64,000 nt of DNA from Methylotenera_A sp044228245. Its GTDB lineage: Bacteria > Pseudomonadota > Gammaproteobacteria > Burkholderiales > Methylophilaceae. Under the pieces are notes generated by a model. That model searched no databases and was not told the DNA's origin. It saw only the letters and a list, made by a program, of their open reading frames with translations. The stretch's first letter is position 1; every line of letters begins with the position of its first letter. The stretch spans positions 112,243-176,242 of the forward strand of contig JBGAVG010000006.1 of assembly GCA_044228245.1 (NCBI GenBank). The letters run 5' to 3'. This document shows positions 15,873-25,263 of the stretch, one piece after another. Both the position numbers and the translations under genes were made by a program.

Positions 15873-17120
15873 ATGGATTCAAAAATAATAGTCCCACAGA
15901 GTGGTGAAAAAATAAGCGTCAATAAAGACAACACGCTGAACGTTCCCAACAACCCGATTATCCCATTTATTGAGGGAGATGGCATAGGAGCTGACATTAC
16001 GCCGCCCATGCAAAAAGTAGTAGATGCCGCTGTCAGCAAAGCCTATGGCGGAAAACGTAAAATTTCCTGGATGGAAGTATTTGCAGGTGAAAAAGCCACC
16101 AAAGTCTATGATGCAAAGACTTGGCTGCCAACCGAAACCATGAAAGCCGTGCGCGATTATGTGATCTCGATTAAAGGTCCGCTTACCACGCCGGTTGGTG
16201 GCGGCATACGTTCGCTGAATGTCACCCTGCGCCAGGAACTTGATTTATATGTGTGTTTACGCCCTGTGCAATACTTCACCGGCGTGCCTAGCCCCGTCAA
16301 ACATCCTGAAAAAACCGACATGGTGATTTTTAGAGAAAATACCGAAGATATTTATGCTGGCATTGAATGGGCAGCCGGCTCGGACGAAGCCGAAAAAGTC
16401 ATTCAGTTTTTAAGCGACATGGGCGTACGCAAAAAAATCCGCTTTCCTGAAAGTTCTGCGATTGGCATCAAACCAGTATCGATTGATGGCAGCAAGCGCT
16501 TGATTCGCAAAGCTATTCAATACGCCATTGATAACAACCGCAAATCGGTCACCATTACCCATAAGGGTAATATCATGAAATTTACCGAAGGTGGTTTTAG
16601 AGACTGGGGTTATGAGGTTGCTAAAAAGGAATTTGGTGCAGTCGAAATAGACGGCGGCCCATGGTGCAAACTACCGAATGGTATCGTGATTAAAGACTGC
16701 ATTGCCGATGCGTTCTTACAGGAGATCTTGCTGCATCCGGCTGATTACGATGTGGTTGCAGCGCTCAACTTGAACGGCGATTACATGAGTGACGCGCTTG
16801 CCGCGCAAGTGGGCGGCATCGGCATTGCGCCAGGCGCGAATATGAGCGACACCGTCGCCATGTTTGAAGCCACGCATGGCACAGCACCTAAAATCGCAGG
16901 TAAAAATCTGGCCAACCCGAGCTCGCTCATATTGTCGGCTGAGATGATGCTACGCCATATGGGCTGGGTGGAAGCGGCTGATCTGGTGCTGCAAGGTGTT
17001 GCCAAAGCCATTGTATCCAAGCGGGTGACTGGCGATTTTTCCAGCCAAATGGAAGATGCTACGCAAATAGGCTCCGCTGAATTTGGCGAAGAAATCATTA
17101 AGCAGATGCAAGCAACTTGA
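15873..17120 (+). CDS. icd: Isocitrate dehydrogenase (NADP-dependent type)
   Basis: A 415-aa decarboxylating isocitrate dehydrogenase. The substrate loop RSLNVTLRQELDLYVCLRPV, the NTEDIYAGIE stretch, and the metal-site Asp in NLNGDYMSDALAAQ with APGANM are all in place. Length and sequence fit the bacterial NADP-type homodimer. In methylotrophs with an incomplete TCA cycle it serves 2-oxoglutarate supply. AGGA precedes the ATG. Confidence 0.96.
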   Translation: MDSKIIVPQSGEKISVNKDNTLNVPNNPIIPFIEGDGIGADITPPMQKVVDAAVSKAYGGKRKISWMEVFAGEKATKVYDAKTWLPTETMKAVRDYVISIKGPLTTPVGGGIRSLNVTLRQELDLYVCLRPVQYFTGVPSPVKHPEKTDMVIFRENTEDIYAGIEWAAGSDEAEKVIQFLSDMGVRKKIRFPESSAIGIKPVSIDGSKRLIRKAIQYAIDNNRKSVTITHKGNIMKFTEGGFRDWGYEVAKKEFGAVEIDGGPWCKLPNGIVIKDCIADAFLQEILLHPADYDVVAALNLNGDYMSDALAAQVGGIGIAPGANMSDTVAMFEATHGTAPKIAGKNLANPSSLILSAEMMLRHMGWVEAADLVLQGVAKAIVSKRVTGDFSSQMEDATQIGSAEFGEEIIKQMQAT

Positions 17121-17124
17121 CCAT

Positions 17125-17153
17125 AAAAAAAGGCTCGCAATGCGAGCCTTTTT
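17125..17153 (+). terminator. icd terminator (bidirectional)
   Basis: AAAAAGGCTCGCA/TGCGAGCCTTTTT stem immediately after the icd stop; it also ends the convergent cold-shock gene. Confidence 0.88.
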
Positions 17154-17186
17154 AGTTTTAAACTTAACTGCTAAATATTCTGTAAC

Positions 17187-17390
17187 TTAAGCCTTTTGAA
17201 TATTTGAAGCTTGCTTGCCCTTTGGGCCTTCAGTCACTTCGAAGCTCACGCGCTGACCTTCTTTAAGACTTTTATAACCAGCTTCTACGATTGCTGAAAA
17301 ATGCGCGAATAAATCATCGCCGCCATCATCTGGAGTAATAAAACCAAAACCTTTAGAATCATTAAACCATTTTACGGTACCTGTTGCCAT
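17187..17390 (-). CDS. cspA: Cold-shock RNA-binding protein
   Basis: A 67-aa single CSD protein with RNP1 KGFGFIT and RNP2 DLFAHFSA (an Ala for the usual Val), and the FEVTEGPKGKQASNI tail. It acts as an RNA chaperone. AAGGATG lies 10 nt before the ATG. A GC palindrome (17417-17426) sits in the leader, where cold-shock genes often carry regulatory structure. Whether it is cold-induced cannot be told. Confidence 0.95.
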   Translation of the reverse strand: MATGTVKWFNDSKGFGFITPDDGGDDLFAHFSAIVEAGYKSLKEGQRVSFEVTEGPKGKQASNIQKA

Positions 17391-17661
17391 TTCTACATCC
17401 TTACATAAAACAAAGGGGGGCGCCCCAAAAAGTTTGTCTCAAGAACTCAAGTCGCAATAATATTAAAGCTGGCTAAAAAATAACTCGAACTCAAACACCT
17501 ACGCGCTTTATATGTTACAAATTGTAAAAAGTCAAGCGCATTTTGGCTGTGTTGCTTAAATCGCAACCTGATTTGTTGTATATCGATTGAATTTATTAAA
17601 AAAAGATGCATTATCTTTACAAAAAAAAAGTTAAAGTGCATTATTACATCAAACTAAAATA
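17391..17661. other. Intergenic region, cspA leader and divergent promoters
   Basis: An AT-rich stretch between cspA (minus) and pilB (plus) with no plausible gene. It contains the cspA leader with the GGGGCGCCCC palindrome (17417-17426), which could fold in the mRNA. I see nothing else that can be named. Confidence 0.5.
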
Positions 17662-17691
17662 TTGTTTAACTACAATAGTTTAACTACAATA
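17662..17691 (+). promoter_or_regulatory. pilB promoter overlapping a tandem 14-bp repeat
   Basis: TTGTTT (17662-17667), 17 bp, then TACAAT (17685-17690) fits a sigma-70 promoter. The same stretch is two exact head-to-tail copies of GTTTAACTACAATA (17664-17677, 17678-17691). Transcription would start near 17697, about 40 nt before pilB. Confidence 0.55.
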
Positions 17692-17737
17692 GATAAATAA
17701 CTAGATTAAAAGTTAAAATACAAGCGAATTATTACCA

Positions 17738-19456
17738 ATGGCTGCTGCCGCAACATCTATAAAACTGAGTGGTCTTGCCCGCATGCTGGTGCAAGAGAAT
17801 TTGCTCAGCGAAGCTGACGCAACTGCCATTCAGGCGCAGGCCAACACGGTAAAAATTCCTTTTATTACCCAAGCCATTACCAGCAGAAAAGTATCTGCCG
17901 AGAAAATAGCGGAAACCTCCTCCAGATCGTTTGGATTTCCATATTTCAACTTGGATGCGTTTAACCCCGATTATCTGCCTCCCAAATCCATTGACCTCAA
18001 ACTGATGCAGTCGAACCGCGTGATTGCATTAAAAAATCAAAATAACGTTTTATTCGTTGCCATCTCTGACCCCACCAATTTGCATGCCTTGGATAGCGTG
18101 CAGTTCCAGATGGGCATGACCTTGTCCCCCGTGGTGGTAGAAGATGACAAACTGGGCAAATGGATCGACAGGATCGTTGAGTCAAAAGACACCTCAATGG
18201 CGTCACTTGATACAGAGGGCGACTTTGACCTTGATATGGGCTCCGGTGATGAAGTTGCCGAAGCTGAAAACACCCAAGAAGTTGACGATGCGCCTGTCGT
18301 CAAGTTTTTAAATAAGATGTTGCTAGATGCCATCAACATGGGGGCATCTGACCTGCATTTTGAGCCTTATGAAAAGTTTTATCGCATCCGCTATCGTGTT
18401 GACGGCATTCTAAGAGAAATCGCACAGCCGCCGCTGGCGATTAAAGACAAACTGGCTTCGCGCATTAAGGTGATTTCCAATCTGGATATTTCTGAAAAAC
18501 GGATTCCGCAGGATGGCCGCATGAAGCTGGTGCTATCTAAAACCCGCACCATCGATTTTCGCGTGAGTACCTTGCCGCTCATTCACGGCGAAAAAATCGT
18601 GATGCGTATTCTGGATCCTACCAGCGCAACCTTGGGCATTGAGGCGCTGGGTTACGAGCCAGAACAGCAAAAAGCGCTTTTGCACGCGGTAAGCCGTCCG
18701 TATGGCTTGGTACTGGTCACCGGGCCGACCGGTTCCGGTAAAACCGTGTCGCTTTATACCTGCTTGAATATCCTCAACAACCCGGGCGTGAATATCGCCA
18801 CCGCGGAAGACCCATGCGAGATTCCGCTGGCGGGCATCAATCAGGTGAATGTCAACGATAAGCAAGGCCTCACGTTTGCCGCTGCGCTCAAGTCTTTCTT
18901 GCGGCAGGATCCTGACATCATCATGATCGGCGAGATCCGTGACCTGGAAACCGCTGACATGGCGATTAAAGCCGCTTCGACCGGCCATATGGTGCTGTCC
19001 ACCCTGCATACTAACGATGCGCCCGCCACACTGACCCGTTTGATGAATATGGGCGTTGCCCCATTTAATATCGCCTCGGCTGTATCGTTAATTACCGCCC
19101 AGCGCCTGGCGCGCCGTTTATGCAAAAACTGCAAAGTTCCAGTCGAAATCCCCAAAGAGGCGCTGCTTGAAGTCGGGTTTATTGAGGAAGACTTTAAAGA
19201 AAAATTTCAGCTGTACGGCCCTAAAGAAGGCGGTTGCGAGTTGTGCAATGGCGGCTACAAGGGACGCGTTGGGATTTACCAGGTAATGCCCGTTACCGAT
19301 GCGATTAGCCGCATTATTATGAAGCATGGCACGGCGCATGATATTGCCGACCAGGCAAAAGCAGAGGGCGTGAATGATTTACGTCGCTCCGGTATTTTAA
19401 AAGCTAAACAAGGCCTGACTTCGATTGAAGAAGTTGAGGCGGTCACTAATGAATAA
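17738..19456 (+). CDS. pilB: Type IVa pilus extension ATPase
   Basis: A 572-aa GspE/PilB-family hexameric ATPase that powers pilus assembly. Walker A is GPTGSGKT, followed by an Asp-box region, a Walker B-like LRQDPDIIMIGEIRD and the His box STGHMVLSTLHTND. The tetra-Cys zinc site is CKNC...CELC near the C-terminus. The N-terminal MshEN-type domain lacks the R-L-G motif that binds cyclic-di-GMP in MshE-type ATPases. pilC follows; pilD, which often comes third, does not. Confidence 0.95.
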   Translation: MAAAATSIKLSGLARMLVQENLLSEADATAIQAQANTVKIPFITQAITSRKVSAEKIAETSSRSFGFPYFNLDAFNPDYLPPKSIDLKLMQSNRVIALKNQNNVLFVAISDPTNLHALDSVQFQMGMTLSPVVVEDDKLGKWIDRIVESKDTSMASLDTEGDFDLDMGSGDEVAEAENTQEVDDAPVVKFLNKMLLDAINMGASDLHFEPYEKFYRIRYRVDGILREIAQPPLAIKDKLASRIKVISNLDISEKRIPQDGRMKLVLSKTRTIDFRVSTLPLIHGEKIVMRILDPTSATLGIEALGYEPEQQKALLHAVSRPYGLVLVTGPTGSGKTVSLYTCLNILNNPGVNIATAEDPCEIPLAGINQVNVNDKQGLTFAAALKSFLRQDPDIIMIGEIRDLETADMAIKAASTGHMVLSTLHTNDAPATLTRLMNMGVAPFNIASAVSLITAQRLARRLCKNCKVPVEIPKEALLEVGFIEEDFKEKFQLYGPKEGGCELCNGGYKGRVGIYQVMPVTDAISRIIMKHGTAHDIADQAKAEGVNDLRRSGILKAKQGLTSIEEVEAVTNE

Positions 19457-19544
19457 AAACTCAATGAATAACCAGCACTTAAATATTTCGATACCAGATT
19501 GTTACCTGCTTTTGGTAACCGCATATTTAAATTAAGGATTTGAT

Positions 19545-20756
19545 ATGGCCGCAGGCGCTACAAAACAATTCACCTACCTTTGGGAAGGCAAAGACAAAAA
19601 AGGCAAAGTCATTAAGGGCGAGATGCGCGCAGCTGGTGAATCGTTTGTGGGCGCCACACTGCGCCGCCAGGGCATTACTGTTACCAAGGTTAAAAAACAG
19701 AGCGCCTTTGCCAACAAAGGCAAGATTACCGATAAAGATATCACGCTGTTCACGCGCCAGCTTGCCACCATGATGAAAGCCGGCGTGCCATTGCTACAGG
19801 CATTTGATATTGTGGGCAAAGGCCACAGCAACCCTGCCGTGGCGAAGCTTTTAGGAGATATCAAAGCCGATGTAGAAACAGGAAGCAGCCTGAGCACATC
19901 CTTCCGCAAGTACCCGCTTTATTTTGACAATTTGTTCTGTAATCTGGTCGGCGCGGGTGAACAGGCAGGTATTCTGGATTCGCTACTGGACCGTCTGGCC
20001 ACTTATAAAGAAAAAATCCAGGCCATTAAAGGCAAAATCAAGTCAGCGCTGTTTTACCCGATTTCGATTATTGTGGTGGCCTTTGTAATTACTGCAGTCA
20101 TTATGATCTTCGTCATCCCCGCGTTTAAGGAGCTATTCACCAGCTTTGGTGCAGACCTGCCAGGACCCACCCTGGCTGTAATGGCAATTTCGGATATATT
20201 CGTAGAATGGTGGTGGGCAATTTTCGGCTCAATCGGGTTTGGGCTATGGTTCTTCTTCTACACATGGAAGCGCTCTGAAAAAATGCAGGCTACTATGGAC
20301 AGACTGCTGCTTAAACTGCCCATTTTCGGAGAAATCATTCGCAAGGCGACGATTGCCCGTTTTGCCCGCACCTTATCCACCATGTTCGCAGCTGGCGTTC
20401 CTCTGGTGGAAGCGCTGGATTCCGTAGCAGGCGCCGCAGGCAATCGCGTGTATTATGATGCCACCAAAAGAATTCAAAGCGAAATCAGCACCGGTACCAG
20501 CTTGACTGTGGCCATGCAAAATGCTGAAGTATTTCCGAATATGGTGTTACAGATGACAGCGATTGGTGAAGAATCCGGCGCGCTGGATTCGATGCTGAGC
20601 AAAGTGGCCGATTTCTTTGAGGCCGAAGTGGATGATGCAGTTGATGCCCTTTCCAGCCTGATGGAACCCATTATCATGGTAGTATTGGGCGTGTTGATTG
20701 GCGGGTTGGTGATTGCCATGTACTTGCCGATCTTCAAGTTAGGCTCAGTGGTTTAA
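19545..20756 (+). CDS. pilC: Type IV pilus inner-membrane platform protein
   Basis: A 403-aa protein with two GspF/PilC repeats, each with LFTRQLATMMKAGVPLLQA-type motifs (second copy FARTLSTMFAAGVPLVEAL), and three membrane segments. The final segment reads MEPIIMVVLGVLIGGLVIAMYLPIF. It forms the platform turned by PilB. TAAGGATTTGATATG gives a good ribosome site. The N-terminal Y-x-W-E-G-K-D-K-G-K-V pattern is typical. Confidence 0.95.
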   Translation: MAAGATKQFTYLWEGKDKKGKVIKGEMRAAGESFVGATLRRQGITVTKVKKQSAFANKGKITDKDITLFTRQLATMMKAGVPLLQAFDIVGKGHSNPAVAKLLGDIKADVETGSSLSTSFRKYPLYFDNLFCNLVGAGEQAGILDSLLDRLATYKEKIQAIKGKIKSALFYPISIIVVAFVITAVIMIFVIPAFKELFTSFGADLPGPTLAVMAISDIFVEWWWAIFGSIGFGLWFFFYTWKRSEKMQATMDRLLLKLPIFGEIIRKATIARFARTLSTMFAAGVPLVEALDSVAGAAGNRVYYDATKRIQSEISTGTSLTVAMQNAEVFPNMVLQMTAIGEESGALDSMLSKVADFFEAEVDDAVDALSSLMEPIIMVVLGVLIGGLVIAMYLPIFKLGSVV

Positions 20757-20788
20757 GCCGGGCTTATTTAACCCGATTATAATTCAAC

Positions 20789-20826
20789 AAAAAGCTAAAA
20801 TTCCTCACGAAATTTCAGCTTTTTTT
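20789..20826. terminator. Terminator between pilC and dsbC
   Basis: AAAAAGCT...AGCTTTTTT arms with an inner AAATT pairing; convergent genes on both sides. Confidence 0.7.
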
Positions 20827-20838
20827 ACATATCGACAG

Positions 20839-21573
20839 CTATTTTTTTGCTGCCGTTTGCATGTATTTCTCAATTTCTTTGTAGGGCTGCGCGCCCATCA
20901 TGCGCTTGCCATCGGCAAAAATCAGGGTCGGTGTGCTGGTCACGCCAATTTTTCTGGCTAACTCACCCACACGCTCTAAAGGCACTTCACAATTAGCAGC
21001 AGTTGCAGGCAACTTGTTGTTAAATATCCAATCGTTCCAGGCTTTTACACGATTGCTTGCACACCAGATCGATTTGGACTTGGCAGGTGCATCAGGATGC
21101 AACTGCTCCAAAGGATATAAAAACGTATAAATCGTCACATCGTTGATATTGCTCAATTCATTCTGTTCCAGGCGTTTGCAGTACGGGCAGTCTACGTCGG
21201 AAAACACCACCAGCTTGCGGCTGCCATTGCCTTTCACGACTTTAATCGCCTGATCCAGCGGCAGGCTATTAAAATCAATTTTTGTCAGCTCTTCCAGGCG
21301 CTCGCCAGTCACATCTTTTTTGGTTTTAGGATCGACCAGGCGGCCTTCCGCGATTAAAAACGTGAGTTTTTCATCGGTATACACGATTTGCCCGCCCATA
21401 AACACTTCATACAATCCGGCATAAGGCGTTTTAACGACGCTTTCCACTTTAAATTTCGGGTATGCTGCTTCAATGGCTTTTTTCAGGCTGGCTTCATCCG
21501 CGGCAGCAAATTGACTACTAAGCAATAAGGACAACGCTACCCATTGTTTTAGATTTATCTGTTTTAATTTCAT
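20839..21573 (-). CDS. dsbC: Thiol:disulfide isomerase DsbC-type
   Basis: A 244-aa periplasmic protein: signal peptide (QWVALSLLLSSQFAAA), an N-terminal dimerisation domain with small cystatin-like strands, then a thioredoxin domain with active-site C129-P-Y-C132. The cis-Pro region is GVTSTPTLIF. DsbC/DsbG proteins repair wrong disulfides and are kept reduced by DsbD. CPYC rather than CGYC is seen in some betaproteobacterial members. A second Cys pair (C168, C181 region) may be structural. It is the last gene of the amgK-to-dsbC operon. Confidence 0.92.
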   Translation of the reverse strand: MKLKQINLKQWVALSLLLSSQFAAADEASLKKAIEAAYPKFKVESVVKTPYAGLYEVFMGGQIVYTDEKLTFLIAEGRLVDPKTKKDVTGERLEELTKIDFNSLPLDQAIKVVKGNGSRKLVVFSDVDCPYCKRLEQNELSNINDVTIYTFLYPLEQLHPDAPAKSKSIWCASNRVKAWNDWIFNNKLPATAANCEVPLERVGELARKIGVTSTPTLIFADGKRMMGAQPYKEIEKYMQTAAKK

Positions 21574-21596
21574 TTTTCCAGTTTCCGTTCAGCAGC

Positions 21597-22781
21597 TTAT
21601 GCAACCGCCTGTTGTATTAATAGCTTTTTGATTGTCGCTTGTTGATTAAGTTGCCTCAGCCCCCAATGCGTCCATTTTTTTACTAAATTGATGTCACTTG
21701 CAAACAATGCATCCAGACCTGTCGTCAGTGCGTTCATTGTAGCAATATCTGCCTGCCGGCTGCGCTCATATTTGCGTAAAAAAGTGGTTTCGCCAATATC
21801 CTGCAATGCATGCGCCGTCGACACCAAGCTCTCCAGTTGCATCACGTCTCTAAAGCCCAAGTTCACACCTTGTCCCGCCATTGGGTGGACCTGGTGCGCT
21901 GCATCTCCCGCCAATGCAACTCGCTCCGCAATGAGTTGCGCCGCGGTTTGCTGATTCAATCTGAACGACAGCGTCTTGCCTGCTGGCCTCAAGGTGCCAA
22001 GCACACGCCTGGACTGCGTTTCCACCTTTTGCGCCAACTCGTCACTCGACAATGTTAACAGTTCGTTCGCGCTTTCGGTTGACACCGACCATACCATCGA
22101 GACATATTTCTCCGGCAAAGGCAACAAAGCCAAGGTTTCATGCGGCGCAAACCATTGCCGTGCGACATGTTGATGGCTCTCTTCAGCTAAAAAATTCGCC
22201 ACAATCGCAGTCTGGTGAAAATCCCTCTGCTTAAGCGCAATATCGGCTTGCTGCCGCACCCATGAATTGACGCCATCTGCCGCAATGATCAACTTTGCGG
22301 AAATTTCAGTCCCATCTTCCAGGCCAAGCCAAATGTGCTGTTGCGTATTCTCGATATATTTGCACTTTGCATCTGTGACCACAATCACACCCAAGGCATC
22401 AATTTGTTGCCATAACGCGTACATCAGGTTCTGGCTTTCAATAATCACGCCCAGTTTAGGCAAATTAGCATCATGGTCGCCCAGCACTAGCGGATCCGCA
22501 CTGGCTTCACCCCATAAATGCATGGCATGAATATCATTAACCCGCGTTAAATCCACCTCTGCCCATACTTGCAGCGCCTGCATCCATGACACTGTACCCG
22601 GCGTTAACGCATATACACGCTCGTCCCAGGACCGATGCTTTTTGATTTCTGGTTTTTTTGCATCAACCAGCACAACCGTTCTATTCTGTCTTGCCATTGC
22701 AACTGCCGCCGCAAGCCCCACCAGGCCGGCGCCCACCACGACAATATCCGCATTCTGCGTTTGATTAATAGGCTGAGTCAT
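21597..22781 (-). CDS. ubiI: Ubiquinone-biosynthesis FAD monooxygenase (UbiI/UbiF/VisC group)
   Basis: A 394-aa flavoprotein hydroxylase. The FAD motif is VVVGAGLVGLAAAVAMA, the DG-type motif is VIAADGVNSWVR, and the second FAD motif is LAGDAAHQVHPMAGQGVNLGFRD. It hydroxylates the ubiquinone ring in the aerobic pathway. Which ring carbon it modifies cannot be fixed from sequence; position next to ubiH favours C5 (UbiI) or a broad-range role. The gap to ubiH is 5 nt. Confidence 0.82.
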   Translation of the reverse strand: MTQPINQTQNADIVVVGAGLVGLAAAVAMARQNRTVVLVDAKKPEIKKHRSWDERVYALTPGTVSWMQALQVWAEVDLTRVNDIHAMHLWGEASADPLVLGDHDANLPKLGVIIESQNLMYALWQQIDALGVIVVTDAKCKYIENTQQHIWLGLEDGTEISAKLIIAADGVNSWVRQQADIALKQRDFHQTAIVANFLAEESHQHVARQWFAPHETLALLPLPEKYVSMVWSVSTESANELLTLSSDELAQKVETQSRRVLGTLRPAGKTLSFRLNQQTAAQLIAERVALAGDAAHQVHPMAGQGVNLGFRDVMQLESLVSTAHALQDIGETTFLRKYERSRQADIATMNALTTGLDALFASDINLVKKWTHWGLRQLNQQATIKKLLIQQAVA

Positions 22782-22786
22782 TATTC

Positions 22787-23959
22787 TTATTTACCGAAAC
22801 TCATCTTGCCCACCAGAAAACTTTTGGCGGGCTTCAATAACTCCAGAATACCAAGCCCAGCACCACGCAAGGCCAACATGCCGATCACATCGTTAGAGAA
22901 CACATTCACCAAAAAATCGGTAAATAAGATTCCGCCGCGTGTGTCACGCTTGCGCTGCTGACTGTAGCGATTCAGCATCTCCGCACTTCCCAGTTTGCCT
23001 GGCAATGCGCTTACAATCAAACCCGCCAGCGTCCAGGCATCCCGCATGCCGACATTAAACCCTTGGCCCGCAACCGGGTGCATAGTTTGAGCAGCATTAC
23101 CAATCACCACCAGGTGTGGTGCGGTAGCCGGTTTCAAGGTGCTCAGTTTAAGTGGAAAGGTGAGGCGTTTTTCTACACTCAAAAATTTGCCAGCGCGGTC
23201 GCCAAAAGCCTCATGCAACCGCGTCAGAAACATAGCGTCATCCAGCGCCAAAAGCGCGTCGATACGCGCTTTTTCGCCTGTCCATACCAGCGAGAAATCA
23301 CGCGCTCCGTTTGGCAACAAGGCCATGGGGCCTTGCGATGTAAAGCGCTCATAAGCAATATTGTCGTGCGGCAATTCGGCACTCACTTTGGCCACCAGCG
23401 CATCATGGCCATATTCCTTAGTTTCACGCTCAATGCCCTTTATCCCACTCAGGCTGCGGCCGCCATCCGCAACCACAAGCAACGGGCTGGCAAGCGTTGT
23501 CAATTCACCCTGCCGCTCAAATACCACCTGAGCGACAGGCTCACCGGGCTTAATTTCTGTGGCTTGTGTCTCATATACTATATTTGCAGAATCCACAGCG
23601 TTACCCAGAGCTTTGGTGATTGCGCCATAGGACAGCACATAGCCTAACGCCGGCAGATTATGCTCGGCCGCGTTTAATCTAGTGCGACCAAGCCCGCCGC
23701 GTTGCGAAATATGAATGGTGTTGATCGCGGTCGCTTTAGCTTCTAAATCATCCCATACGCCTAATTTTTCTAATATCAGCCTGCTGCCGTAAGATAGCGC
23801 CAGCGCCCTCGTATCCTGGTGTGATGCGCCTTTTGCGCGCGCTTCCAGCACAGTGAAAGATATGCCTTGCTGCTGCAATGCCAACGCCAGCACCAAGCCT
23901 ACTGGGCCACCGCCTGCAATGATGACATCCTGTTTATCCTGCATTAGCATTGCGCTCAC
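22787..23959 (-). CDS. ubiH: 2-Octaprenyl-6-methoxyphenol hydroxylase
   Basis: A 390-aa FAD monooxygenase. The FAD motif is IIAGGGPVGLVLALAL, and the second motif reads IGNAAQTMHPVAGQGFNVGMRD. The GNAAQT variant in place of GDAAH is characteristic of UbiH, which separates it from its neighbour. It hydroxylates C1 of the ring in ubiquinone synthesis. The start codon overlaps the pepP stop, and pepP-ubiH is a conserved pair in Proteobacteria. Confidence 0.92.
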   Translation of the reverse strand: MSAMLMQDKQDVIIAGGGPVGLVLALALQQQGISFTVLEARAKGASHQDTRALALSYGSRLILEKLGVWDDLEAKATAINTIHISQRGGLGRTRLNAAEHNLPALGYVLSYGAITKALGNAVDSANIVYETQATEIKPGEPVAQVVFERQGELTTLASPLLVVADGGRSLSGIKGIERETKEYGHDALVAKVSAELPHDNIAYERFTSQGPMALLPNGARDFSLVWTGEKARIDALLALDDAMFLTRLHEAFGDRAGKFLSVEKRLTFPLKLSTLKPATAPHLVVIGNAAQTMHPVAGQGFNVGMRDAWTLAGLIVSALPGKLGSAEMLNRYSQQRKRDTRGGILFTDFLVNVFSNDVIGMLALRGAGLGILELLKPAKSFLVGKMSFGK

Positions 23960-25263
23960 TGTTCAGCCATCATGGTTTCAATGTCCGTCACACTTTTCAC
24001 CGCATTTTTGGTCAGCACTTCATTGCCGGCTGTAGTAATCAACACATCATCTTCAATGCGGATACCGATGTTCCAGAAATGTTCCGGCACATTCTCAGCG
24101 GGGCGCACGTAGCATCCCGGCTCCACCGTCAGCGTATTTCCCGTTTCCAGCAACACCCAATTGCCTGCCCGATCTTTGTATTCACCCGCATCATGCACAT
24201 CCAGCCCAAGCCAATGCCCGGTACGGTGCATGTAAAACTGGCGATAGCTGCCACTTTCCAACACCTCATCCTGGCTGCCCTTGCAAAGCTTGAAATCGAT
24301 AAAACCCTGTATCAGAACATCCAGCGCCGCCTCATGTGGCGTGTTCCATGGGTTGCCCGATTTAGCCACATCGATTGCAGCAAGTTGTGCATTGAGCACC
24401 AACTCGTATAAATCCCTTTGCGCAGCGCTGAACTTGCCATTCACAGGAAAAGTACGCGTAATGTCGGACGCGTAGCCATCCAGCTCGCAACCAGCATCCA
24501 CCAGCAATAAATCTCCCTCGTTCAATGTGCAGTTATTGGCGTTATAGTGCAGCGTGCAGGCATTGGCGCCACCCGCGACGATGCTGGTATAAGCAGGCGA
24601 CTGTGCGCCGTTGCGATAAAATTCATGCAGGAATTCTGCTTCAATTTCATATTCTTTTTTGTTTGGCCTGGTGAATTTCATCGCCCGGTTATGCGCTGCA
24701 GCGGCGATATTGGCGGAACGGCGCATTAACTCCTGCTCGTAAGGAGATTTCACCAAACGCATCACATCGACCAATCGGCGTATATCCGTTATGTCTGATG
24801 GTGCAGAAACCCCGGTACGCACCAGATCGCGCACGGCATTGAGCCAGCCTGCGATGCGTGCATCCCAGCGCGCATCAGCGCCCAGGCTGTAAAACAGCTT
24901 GGCTTGATTGCATAAAAGTTTTGGGGCAAGTTCGTCTAGTTGGCTAATGCTGTAAGCCTCATCAAACCCAAATTCCTTGAGTGCGCCATCTGATCCATAG
25001 CGAAATCCGTCCCATATCTCGCGCTCCTTGTCTTTATCACGGCAAAATAGAATGCTTTTGGGCTCGCTGCCCGCGATTAAAACCAGTACCGATTCCGGCT
25101 CTGTAAAGCCGGTCAGATAATAAAAATAGCTATCGAAACGGTAGGCATAATGGCTGTCACGGTTGCGCAAGGCTTCCGGCGCAGTGGGGATGATTGCAAT
25201 GCCCTCACCCATCCTGTCCAGAAGTCGGCTACGGCGTTGTTGAAATTCTTTTAAATTAACCAT
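23956..25263 (-). CDS. pepP: Xaa-Pro aminopeptidase P
   Basis: A 435-aa dinuclear-metal aminopeptidase that releases residues before proline. The creatinase/prolidase metal ligands are visible: LLVDAGCELDGYASDITRTFPV (two Asp), HRTGHWLGLDVHD (His), then Glu in LTVEPGCYV and IRIEDDVLIT. The N-terminal domain (RRSRLLDRMGEGIAIIPTAPE..RNRDSHYAYR) is typical of PepP. It overlaps murU by 8 nt and ubiH by 4 nt, so translation is coupled. Confidence 0.95.
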   Translation of the reverse strand: MVNLKEFQQRRSRLLDRMGEGIAIIPTAPEALRNRDSHYAYRFDSYFYYLTGFTEPESVLVLIAGSEPKSILFCRDKDKEREIWDGFRYGSDGALKEFGFDEAYSISQLDELAPKLLCNQAKLFYSLGADARWDARIAGWLNAVRDLVRTGVSAPSDITDIRRLVDVMRLVKSPYEQELMRRSANIAAAAHNRAMKFTRPNKKEYEIEAEFLHEFYRNGAQSPAYTSIVAGGANACTLHYNANNCTLNEGDLLLVDAGCELDGYASDITRTFPVNGKFSAAQRDLYELVLNAQLAAIDVAKSGNPWNTPHEAALDVLIQGFIDFKLCKGSQDEVLESGSYRQFYMHRTGHWLGLDVHDAGEYKDRAGNWVLLETGNTLTVEPGCYVRPAENVPEHFWNIGIRIEDDVLITTAGNEVLTKNAVKSVTDIETMMAEQ

